Origin: Acidobacteriota bacterium
GTDB taxonomy: Bacteria; Acidobacteriota; Holophagae; Acanthopleuribacterales; Acanthopleuribacteraceae
NCBI GenBank assembly: GCA_030066195.1
Contig: JASJCB010000110.1
Coordinates: 1 to 32,560 of the forward strand
Direction of reading: 5' to 3'
Length of the DNA: 32,560 bases
The notes beneath the pieces were generated by a model. That model saw only the letters and a list, made by a program, of their open reading frames with translations. It was not told the origin of the DNA and ran no database searches. Shown piece after piece: positions 1 through 7,275 of this stretch (positions are counted from its first letter, which is position 1; each line of letters opens with the position of its first letter). Both the position numbers and the translations under genes were made by a program.

Positions 1-824
1 TATAAAAAGCGGATTCTGTGGGATGGATCTTCTAAGAATTGCTTCCGGGTTTTGACACGCCTGAGAATGCCACGTTGGTGCTTTTTTCCAAGCTCTTCCT
101 CTGTGACCGACAAGTTGCATTCATCAATCACCAGATAGGTATCGATTTCCGACTCTGTCCAACCCAGCAGATCCGCATAGCGCTTATCGTGGCTGATATC
201 CTTCAGGTTGTTCATTTCGGAAAAGATGGAGACCCGCGCAAAGCGGGTGATACCCGTGATGAACACCATGCGTATCTGGGCATCGGAACTCTTCAATACT
301 CCGAAGAACTTCCTCAGAACATCCCGGCATTTGTCCGCTGTATCCGGGTCGCCTATATGCTCGATAATCGGCTTGTCGTATTCATCGATAAGGATGACGA
401 CCTGACCTTTTTTGCTGACGGCGCGCAATAAATCCTGAAGTCGAATAGGAAGTGACGTTTCCGGGGGAAGCGTTACCTGATGAGCCTCGGCCATTCTGTC
501 CAAAATATCGAGCAAACCCCTGGTCAGGTCCAGTTCGTCATCGTGGGGAACCCTGGCGAAATCGAAGCTCAAAACGGGATGCTTGGGAAAAGCATAGCCG
601 CTCTTATGGATCGCCAGTCCTTCAAACAGATCCGCATCACCATCGAACAAAGAGGCAAGAGTCGATACCAAAAGAGACTTTCCGAAACGCCTGGGCCGCG
701 AAAATAAATAATATCCTTTGCCGGGCCTCACCAATTCGTGAATGCGTTCGGTCTTGTCCACATACACGAAGTCGTTCGTGCGAATGTCCCGAAATGTTTG
801 GATGCCGATCGGCAGAAAAGCCAT
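1..824 (-). CDS. AAA-ATPase-like / PD-(D/E)XK-family protein, C-terminus outside window
   Basis: The reading frame is open from an ATG at 824 to the left edge, about 274 residues. The start is set by AGGTGGAGGC just upstream. Visible motifs are a Walker A-like RPRRFGKS (residues 43-50), a Walker B-like VVILIDEYDKPI (about 142-153) and a sensor-like VFITGITRF (about 187-195). The opening FRDIRTNDFVYVDKT is typical of the family (AAA-ATPase-like domain, usually followed by a DUF1703/PD-(D/E)XK nuclease-like domain). The role of this family is not well established; it occurs in many copies in some Bacteroidota and other genomes. The YNGY-type motif expected soon after the GWTESEI stretch does not appear in the last 45 visible residues. 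The gene may diverge there or be damaged near the edge. The family call is firm; the function is unknown. Confidence 0.85.
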   Translation of the reverse strand, partial: MAFLPIGIQTFRDIRTNDFVYVDKTERIHELVRPGKGYYLFSRPRRFGKSLLVSTLASLFDGDADLFEGLAIHKSGYAFPKHPVLSFDFARVPHDDELDLTRGLLDILDRMAEAHQVTLPPETSLPIRLQDLLRAVSKKGQVVILIDEYDKPIIEHIGDPDTADKCRDVLRKFFGVLKSSDAQIRMVFITGITRFARVSIFSEMNNLKDISHDKRYADLLGWTESEIDTYLVIDECNLSVTEEELGKKHQRGILRRVKTRKQFLEDPSHRIRFL

Positions 825-876
825 TGCCTCCACCTACAAGATCTCCCACCCATTCTAGCAGCAAACCCCGATCATT

Positions 877-934
877 CAGTGGCAACCGTAAAAGATCAGT
901 TCACACAGTGGTAACCGTAAAAGATCAGTTCACA
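877..934. repeat. Two tandem 29-bp repeats, possible IS21-type end remnant
   Basis: Copies at 877-905 and 906-934 differ at one base: CAGTGGCAACCGTAAAAGAT and so on versus CAGTGGTAACCG. A partial third copy (GATCATTCAGTGG) lies just outside, at 870-882. Read on the minus strand the unit begins TGTGAACTGATCTTTTACGG. Multiple tandem terminal repeats beginning with TG are a hallmark of IS21-family ends (family knowledge), but no istA or istB gene is in view. The stop codon of the neighbouring kinase gene lies inside the second copy. Confidence 0.7.
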
Positions 935-2046
935 TCGGCCGCGGCAGTTTGGAAGGGCAGGGTCAGGGTGACGCATAGACCGCCGGTTGGTAAGTTGACC
1001 AGTTCCATGCGCGCCTTTTCGCCGTAGAGGGTTTGCAACCTGGCCTTGGTATTGGTCAGGCCGGTGCCGCGTTGCATGCAGGTTTCCGGGTCGGCATCCA
1101 GGCCCGGTCCGTTATCGCGAACCGACAGCACCAGTGAATCGGCGCGTCTTTTTGCTGTCACCTGGATCTCGGCCGGGCGGCCGGGTCCCGTTTGCAGGTG
1201 TTTGATCGCGTTTTCTACCAGCGGCTGCGTGATCAGGTTGGGGACCAGCGCCGCCTCGGCCTCCACGTCGGTTTCCAGGTCTACCACAAGGTTTTCTTCA
1301 TAGCGGCCCTTCATGATTTCCAAGTACAGAACCAGGAACTCGCGCTCTTTGTTCAGGGGTACGACCGGGTTGCCGGAACCTTCCAAGGCCAGGCGTAGCA
1401 AGCGGCTGAGATCGGCGATCATCTTGTCGGCCCGGTCCACGTCCTCGTACATCAGCGAGGAAACCGCGTTGAGCGTGTTGAACAGGAAGTGGGGATGCAG
1501 TTGGGCTTCCAGGGTTTGCAGCCTGGCTTGAACCAGTTGCGTTTCCAGTTGGGACGACTTCAACTCGAGTTCGGCGCGTTCCTTTTCCTTGCGGCGTTCG
1601 GCCAGGTAGTTCCGCCAGGCGTGGACGATACCCAGGCCGATCCCATAGCCCATGATTTGCTTTTGGTATTCCATCAGGTAACTTTCGATCCAGTCGACCG
1701 TATAGGCCTGATTCATCAGTTTGAAAAGCGCAATGCGCACTCCGTACATCAAGGTGGTATGCAGGAACCCGAAGAGGCAGGCCAGCAGGAAGTGCTGCAA
1801 CGTTCGCCTGACCCAGTTGGAGGTCGTGAAAGGCAGACGTTGCATGAGCGGTACAAAGACGGGCAACAGGCAAAAGACCGTCCAATAACCCGTCAATTCG
1901 TACAGGAGCGCGGTGGGATAGTCGTAATTGCCCCTGGCTATATCCTCGGCGTGGACACTGTAGGAGAACAAAACACCGGCCGCCGTAAAAGCCAGGAATA
2001 GATATCCCCAGGATTTCAGAGTCAGGCGGTCGGCGTTGGTTTCCAT
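925..2046 (-). CDS. LytS/YehU-type membrane sensor histidine kinase
   Basis: The protein has 373 aa. The N-terminal half has about four hydrophobic segments (roughly residues 12-30, 50-68, 85-107 and 128-145). A coiled-coil stretch (about 155-180, rich in E/K/L/Q) follows. Then comes the His_kinase domain with box LHPHFLFNTLNAVSSL, where His186 is the likely phosphorylation site. The ATPase part shows an N-box (PLVENAIKH) and a G-box (VRDNGPGL). Family members autophosphorylate and pass phosphate to a LytTR response regulator. No such regulator is in the window, which is unusual. The start has TTAGGA upstream and lies 9 bp after the acyltransferase stop, so the two are co-transcribed. The last codons (GTG AAC TGA) fall inside the 29-bp repeat, so the native C-terminus and a downstream regulator gene may have been lost. 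Confidence 0.93.
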   Translation of the reverse strand: METNADRLTLKSWGYLFLAFTAAGVLFSYSVHAEDIARGNYDYPTALLYELTGYWTVFCLLPVFVPLMQRLPFTTSNWVRRTLQHFLLACLFGFLHTTLMYGVRIALFKLMNQAYTVDWIESYLMEYQKQIMGYGIGLGIVHAWRNYLAERRKEKERAELELKSSQLETQLVQARLQTLEAQLHPHFLFNTLNAVSSLMYEDVDRADKMIADLSRLLRLALEGSGNPVVPLNKEREFLVLYLEIMKGRYEENLVVDLETDVEAEAALVPNLITQPLVENAIKHLQTGPGRPAEIQVTAKRRADSLVLSVRDNGPGLDADPETCMQRGTGLTNTKARLQTLYGEKARMELVNLPTGGLCVTLTLPFQTAAADVN

Positions 2047-2055
2047 GGCTGTATC

Positions 2056-3240
2056 CTAAGTTCGGGCGAGGGAATCGGCGGCGGGTACCCCGGCGTTTGC
2101 TTGCGGGGCTGCTTTGGCAACGGGTTTCATACCGAACATGCGTCGAGTCAGGTTGGTTTGCCGCACCAGCATGGTCAAACCGATGCTGACGGCAAACGAT
2201 GCGACCGAGATGAATATGAAACCGGTAGTGATACCCCATCCCCACTGTAGCACAACATAGCCGATCACGATGATCACCGCCTGATGCCAGATGTAGAAGG
2301 GGTAGACCGATTCGTTGGCCCAAGGCAGGTATTTGTTCGAGAAAGCCAGGTAGCGGCGGCCGTAGCCAAGGACGGCCAATACGGTGAACCAGGCCACGCA
2401 CATTCCGGTCAGGTCGCGCAGGTGATCGTAACGGATCCAGATCACATCGCGGTAATGGTAGATGACATGATAGGAAAAGAAGCGCAGGGCTGTTGCGGCC
2501 AGGGTCCAATAGAGGAACGTGCGGCGCTGATCCAGGATGATCTTCCAGTAGCGGTTGTCGGTGCAAATGATGTAGCCGAATACGAAGAACAGGCCGTAGT
2601 AGGTGAACCAGGCCCAATCGTTATACAGCGCGTGGGTTTGATCCGGCCAGATGGGTCGCAGTAACGCCTGACTCAAAATAATCGGCAGGACCAGGAACAT
2701 AAGGTAGCCGCGCTTTTGGAAGAAGGGTATCAGACGATCGTTCCACTTCTTGCCGCCTTCGCCGCGCCAGTAGAAGAACAGGGGAATGCAGATCAGCGAA
2801 TAGATGTAGAGATAAACAACGAACCAGAGGTGATGCCACGAGAAGTTACCCTCGGGATAAACGCCGTTGGTGAAGAACTGGGGCAGGAAGCTGATAAAGG
2901 AATCGTATTGGGCGATTTTCTCGATATAGACCTGCACGGGGATCACAATGGGAATGGTGCACAACAGGGGGATCAGCAGGCGTCGCGTGCGTTCGGAGGC
3001 ATAGCGTTTCCTGGTGCGGTAGCGCAGGGCGAAGCAGGTACCGGCGCCCGAGATGAAAAACAGTAGCGGCATGCGCCAGTAGTGGGACCACATGGTGAAC
3101 TGGTCGATTACCAGGCTCCGCTCGGGGTTGTTGATATGCCAGTCCGACAGGTTATAGATCATGGCGACGTGGAAGAACAACAGGATGACGATGGCAATGA
3201 TGCGCAGCCAATCCAATTCGTGCATGCGTACCTTATTCAT
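2056..3240 (-). CDS. Acyltransferase-3 family integral membrane protein
   Basis: The protein has 394 aa and about ten transmembrane segments. It belongs to the acyltransferase-3 (OafA/WecH-like) family, whose members transfer acetyl or other acyl groups to sugars or lipids of the envelope. The first helix carries the family pattern with Arg13 and His24 (LDWLRIIAIVILLFFH), and a second family-like segment HHLWFVVYLY follows near residue 145. The start at 3240 is preferred over an in-frame ATG 27 bases upstream because GGAGG lies at the right distance before it. It is the first gene of a two-gene operon with the LytS-type kinase. This suggests the kinase senses or controls an envelope modification (inference). 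The substrate cannot be read from the sequence. Confidence 0.9.
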   Translation of the reverse strand: MNKVRMHELDWLRIIAIVILLFFHVAMIYNLSDWHINNPERSLVIDQFTMWSHYWRMPLLFFISGAGTCFALRYRTRKRYASERTRRLLIPLLCTIPIVIPVQVYIEKIAQYDSFISFLPQFFTNGVYPEGNFSWHHLWFVVYLYIYSLICIPLFFYWRGEGGKKWNDRLIPFFQKRGYLMFLVLPIILSQALLRPIWPDQTHALYNDWAWFTYYGLFFVFGYIICTDNRYWKIILDQRRTFLYWTLAATALRFFSYHVIYHYRDVIWIRYDHLRDLTGMCVAWFTVLAVLGYGRRYLAFSNKYLPWANESVYPFYIWHQAVIIVIGYVVLQWGWGITTGFIFISVASFAVSIGLTMLVRQTNLTRRMFGMKPVAKAAPQANAGVPAADSLART

Positions 3241-3377
3241 GTTGAAAACCTCCAGGGTTTGTTTCAATCAACCTCTCATAATGAAAGATACGGGAGGAAT
3301 CGCCCCGGGTCGAAGTCATTGGCACGAACCGCGAAAAGATGGGCATGAACGGCGGAAACAAGGCATGAAAGGGTTGG

Positions 3378-5102
3378 TCAATACCGTGAAATCCACAGGC
3401 TGGGATTGCCGGCCAGAGCCGATTCCACGGCGGTACGCACCGCCTGATCGCTGTCTTCCCGATAGCGTTCCAGGAACAGGTGGTTGGCCGGATCATCGGC
3501 CAGCGCGCGAACGGCGGTACAGCGCAGAGAGCTTTTCCAACGGGCGATACCCATCTTATGATCGTCGACCACGTGGTGCAGCAGATCGCGGGCCTTGTCG
3601 TCGTCCATGCGGCCCAAGGCCGTCAGGGCCTTGATGCGCAGCTTCAACAGACCGTGCCCGCGCACCAACTTGATCAGTGCGGGAGCATAGGCTTTGACGC
3701 GCCCGGCCTCGATGCTGTGCAGGTAGCGGGTGACATCTTCCGGGTTGCCGTTGTTCAGCAGCATGATGCCGCGCTCAACGCAGTCGTCCTCGTCCATGGA
3801 GAAAAGACAGCGCTCCAACAGTTGTCGCACCTTGGGGTGTAATTCGTTGTCCCACATTTGCAACAGGGGTTCGGCCAGGCCCGCCGGCGGGTCTGTAGCC
3901 AGGATGAATAAGAGATTGCGTTTCACATACCAGGGAGCGCCGTCGGCCAAAGCCATACGCAGCCGGCGCAGAATATCGGGATAGACCTTCTTGCCCGGTC
4001 TCATAAGCGCATCCAACAGTAGTTTGCGCTTGTACTTGTCTTCCGAAGCATACAGGGCTTCCAGCAGGTAATCGGCAATGGAAGGCGCTTTTTCCAAAAA
4101 ACTCGTCAGGTAGGGCCGCAGTTCGGGGTCCACGCGGCCCGCCGTCAAGAGGGCTTCCAGGTAATGCGGTTCCAGCAGCAGGCTCAATTTCTTATCGATG
4201 TAGTCTTCCCAATTGGGCCTTTTCTCCTTCAGGGCAACCAACGCGGTCAGGCCGAAGACTACCGGCTTGAAATTGCGGTCGCGGAAGAAGTTCAGCACGC
4301 GCCCGAAGGTTTCCAGGTGGATCTGGATCAGGTCGTCCTCGTTGCACATAACCAGTTCTTTGGCCATGGACTTGATCACGGAATAGAGAAGTTGGTCATT
4401 GCGCTTCTCGATCAGGGCGTCGACCACGACGCGGTAGCAGGCATAGGCGCGGCTGCGTTCGTCGCGATCCTCGTTGGCCAGTAGGAAATGCATATCGCGC
4501 AGAATGTTGGTCACGCGCGGGTAGTTCTTTTGCCGCAATAGATCGTGAATACCGCGGGAAAGATCCTCGCGAGCCTTTTCCGAAAGGGCCAGTTCCGGTT
4601 CCTTCTCCACGGGAGCGGCCAGGGGAATGGGGCGTTCCTCATTGAAGGTTGTCTCGATGTCGTTAAAGCTGTCTTCCAACGATGGCGGATTGACGGAGAT
4701 GCGGGTAATGCTTGCGCTGACCATCATTTGACGGGCAACCGAGACATCGTGGAACCGTTCCGGAGTTTCGTGGAGCACGCCCAGCAGGCACTTGAGGTCC
4801 AGTTCGGAAAAGCCGTCGGAGAGACGGATCTCGTAGATACGACGGGCGGTGCAGATATCGTACAGCCACTTGACCACGGGTTCCCGGTTTTGAATGGGTT
4901 CCAGGTAGTAGCCGTTGAAGGAGAAGATCTGACCTTCCAGGCGGATAACGATCTCCTGCACCTCGATCAGCCATTCGTGGGCCAGTTCCCTGAAGCTGGA
5001 GAGGTTCCGGGCGATCATGTTGTCACCGACGGAATAGCGTTTCATGGCATGGCTGCATGAACGCAAGCTTTTCAGCAATGCGACGGCAATTCTAAGGTCC
5101 AC
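3378..5102 (-). CDS. HEAT-repeat-like protein with N-terminal alpha/beta region
   Basis: The protein has 574 aa and is probably cytoplasmic; no signal peptide or membrane segment is seen. The start is a GTG at 5102 with an excellent GGGAGG 5 bases upstream. Residues 1-140 resemble the N-terminal region found in some bacterial HEAT and HD-domain signalling proteins: helix, then an IFSFNGYYLEP strand pair, then a RIYEIRLSDGFSELDLKCLL segment. A low-complexity acidic linker (about 150-195) follows. From 195 to the end there are helical pairs, with HEAT-like units most regular in the last 120 residues (ALTALGRMDDDKARDLL, AVRALADDPA, AVRTAVESALAGNP). HEAT solenoids are protein-binding scaffolds. 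It sits 22 bp downstream of the secreted protein gene, probably in one operon. The partner is unknown. Confidence 0.75.
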   Translation of the reverse strand: MDLRIAVALLKSLRSCSHAMKRYSVGDNMIARNLSSFRELAHEWLIEVQEIVIRLEGQIFSFNGYYLEPIQNREPVVKWLYDICTARRIYEIRLSDGFSELDLKCLLGVLHETPERFHDVSVARQMMVSASITRISVNPPSLEDSFNDIETTFNEERPIPLAAPVEKEPELALSEKAREDLSRGIHDLLRQKNYPRVTNILRDMHFLLANEDRDERSRAYACYRVVVDALIEKRNDQLLYSVIKSMAKELVMCNEDDLIQIHLETFGRVLNFFRDRNFKPVVFGLTALVALKEKRPNWEDYIDKKLSLLLEPHYLEALLTAGRVDPELRPYLTSFLEKAPSIADYLLEALYASEDKYKRKLLLDALMRPGKKVYPDILRRLRMALADGAPWYVKRNLLFILATDPPAGLAEPLLQMWDNELHPKVRQLLERCLFSMDEDDCVERGIMLLNNGNPEDVTRYLHSIEAGRVKAYAPALIKLVRGHGLLKLRIKALTALGRMDDDKARDLLHHVVDDHKMGIARWKSSLRCTAVRALADDPANHLFLERYREDSDQAVRTAVESALAGNPSLWISRY

Positions 5103-5124
5103 GAATACCTCCCGTAAATGATTG

Positions 5125-6789
5125 TCAGTAGGTTCGACCAAGGTAACCGCCCAGCCGACCGTCATCGGCGCCTGTCAAACAAAAAGCTACGAGTTCGTTC
5201 CCGGTCATCAGAGCATGCGCGGCGCCGTCGGGCGCGACGCGTAACGCTTTGACGTGGGGTGCAATAGTAAAGTCTTCGGTTGCGACGACCGCGCCCTGAG
5301 CGTCGTACCAGGTCAGCGTCACGTCCGTGGGTTCCGCCCCGGTGTTGACCACGGCCAGGCCGGTCCAGTTGCCGCCGCCGTTACGCACCAGGGGAAAGGC
5401 GAGTTGGTCCAGGGCTTCGCCGGGCAGGCCGAAACCGCTGATGCTGCCGCCCTCGGAATTGACCGAACCCACCAACTCCAGGCCGGACATGGGCTGATCG
5501 GGGATGATCTCGATCCAGGAAACCTCCACGCCGTTGAAGCGAGCATCGCCGATCACGCCGATATCGTTGGCGCCCGCGGGAATGACAAAAGTTTCTTCAG
5601 CAACCACGGTTCCATCTTCACCGTAACCGCGCATCAACACGTTGACGTCCGTATCGTAGGGATTGGCCAGGGAATAGCCGGTCCAGAAACTGGCGGTATC
5701 GGCGGCAACGTGGGGCAGGAACAGCTTTTCGTGGCCGGTCTTGCTGTTGACGATGCGATGGGCGTTGACCCAGGCGCCGCCCGTGCCGGTGTTGCGGTCA
5801 AAAGCCAGGAACCCGTTGAGCGGCCGATTGGCGACAAGCCGCGCCCAGGAGGAGGCTGCACCGGCTTCGGCTTCCAACATGGCCTGATGCGTGCCGGCCT
5901 CGTAAAAGACAGATTCGTTGCCGTCCTGACGTTGCCAGGTTAAAGTGGCCGCCTCGCCGTTGGCAAACACCCACCGATTGCGCCAGCTCACCATGTCTCT
6001 GGCCAGGTGCGGCAGGAACCAGTTGCGATTATCGGTTGGGTCCAAGGCTACCGCGTTCAAATCGTCACGATCGGAAAAGGCTACCACGGGCAGGGCCAGG
6101 CTGCTGCCGAAGTTGCGCAGATCGGTTGCGTGCACCGCATCCAACTGCAATCGATGACCGGGCTCGATGCGAACCAACTCACCGTCCAAGGCAACGGCCA
6201 CCGCGACATCGCGAGGATTGCTGATAAACAGGGACAAGTCTTCCTCGGGCACGGGAAGATGACCGCTTGAATCGGCGCACATATCAATCGAGCCATGATC
6301 TGTCTTGCTGAGGCGCATGGAGTATTCAGCGGCTTTCTTGCCCCCGGAACCCCAGAAGGAAATGGTGATGATCACGTCCCCGGGTCCGTCGATGATGCGT
6401 TGGCAGACGCGAATTCCCAGCATGGTGATCACCACGGGATCGGACAAAATGCCTTCTGTCAGCACGAAGCGAACGGCGGAATAACCGCGCTCGTCCTCAT
6501 CGAGCGCCTCCGCCTCGCCCCATACGCCGCCGCTGTCGTCGGTTACAGTACCCGCAAGTTCCAGGCGATACGGTCGTTCCGGCAATCCTTCGACACTGGA
6601 AGAACTGGTGCTGGTGACGCCGGGAACGGAGAAGACGACCGTGGTGCCGGGGAAGAGAAGATCCGCACCGCTGATGGTAGCCTGGGTGCCGTTTTCTACA
6701 CAAATCCTGACATCGGCCCCGCCGCAGAAATCAGCGGCGTAGATGCCGGGCATGAAAACCAAAAGGCTTAACGTGAGAAAACTTTTCAT
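5125..6789 (-). CDS. Secreted beta-rich protein with three FLPH-type repeats
   Basis: The protein has 554 aa. The start at 6789 has GGAGG upstream; an earlier in-frame start at 6846 would precede the signal peptide with charged residues and has no such site. The signal peptide is MKSFLTLSLLVFMPGIYA, with cleavage before ADFCGG. A repeated module occurs near residues 255, 355 and 463: a hydrophobic-Pro-His/Val opening (FLPHLARD, LFLPHVAAD, AFPLVRN), a Trp-containing segment, then an Asn-rich strand ending in a Trp/Tyr plus DG or AQG turn. The spacing is about 100 residues, which fits three beta-sandwich domains. The same module is in the protein at 12783-13859. No enzymatic motif is visible. 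A role as an exported structural or binding protein is inference. It is followed by the HEAT-like gene. Confidence 0.8.
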   Translation of the reverse strand: MKSFLTLSLLVFMPGIYAADFCGGADVRICVENGTQATISGADLLFPGTTVVFSVPGVTSTSSSSVEGLPERPYRLELAGTVTDDSGGVWGEAEALDEDERGYSAVRFVLTEGILSDPVVITMLGIRVCQRIIDGPGDVIITISFWGSGGKKAAEYSMRLSKTDHGSIDMCADSSGHLPVPEEDLSLFISNPRDVAVAVALDGELVRIEPGHRLQLDAVHATDLRNFGSSLALPVVAFSDRDDLNAVALDPTDNRNWFLPHLARDMVSWRNRWVFANGEAATLTWQRQDGNESVFYEAGTHQAMLEAEAGAASSWARLVANRPLNGFLAFDRNTGTGGAWVNAHRIVNSKTGHEKLFLPHVAADTASFWTGYSLANPYDTDVNVLMRGYGEDGTVVAEETFVIPAGANDIGVIGDARFNGVEVSWIEIIPDQPMSGLELVGSVNSEGGSISGFGLPGEALDQLAFPLVRNGGGNWTGLAVVNTGAEPTDVTLTWYDAQGAVVATEDFTIAPHVKALRVAPDGAAHALMTGNELVAFCLTGADDGRLGGYLGRTY

Positions 6790-7275
6790 GGGTGCCTCCG
6801 ATGAGGGGCAGGATACTTTCCGGTCTGCCCTTTTTGAAGGTATCACTATGCCTAATATAGCTTGTACTCGGTTATTTTTCCAGTTCGTTAAGCAGGCCCG
6901 CGGGCCGGCTTTCGCATGAATCCAAAAACGTTTCCCGGCCTCGGGCGTGTCGGCTGTTGTCGGCTATGAAAAATCTAACCATGTTTGTCTATCCGTGTTA
7001 TGATGTCGCTTGAATCAGGTTTTGAAACAGCCGATCCACGGGAGGTTCTTTTCAAGGAGCTTATAAGGTAAGGGACAGACATAGATGAAGCCGGGCGCGT
7101 TTTTTTTTGCCCGCATGATGACAGCGCGATACATTTCAAGCTGTTCCCACCTGGAGCAGACCCTTTGCAACAAATATCGATTCACCAATTGCCGATCGTT
7201 CGGGGAAGCCGGTCGTTCCGTATCCCTGCCTCTCCGAATAAGGTTTTCGTGTATTCGCTGAGGAGGATACCCAAT
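6790..7275. other. Divergent intergenic region, 486 bp
   Basis: It separates the minus-strand secreted protein operon from the plus-strand GH16 gene and must hold both promoters. On the minus strand TATATT (6854-6859) is a possible -10 element for the 6789 gene. For the GH16 gene no convincing -35/-10 pair was found. A C/G stem flanking a T9 run (about 7096-7119, CCGGGCGCG then T-tract then GCCCGC) has no T-run after it and is not a standard terminator. No tRNA or convincing small gene was seen. Confidence 0.5.

Noticed and set aside
1298..2617. 439-codon minus-strand frame
   Set aside because: It lies across the kinase and acyltransferase genes in another frame; composition is rich in Arg/Pro/Gly with no domain, a GC-driven shadow.
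7096..7119. Terminator at the T9 run upstream of GH16
   Set aside because: The T run is in the loop, not after the stem, so it is not a standard intrinsic terminator on either strand.
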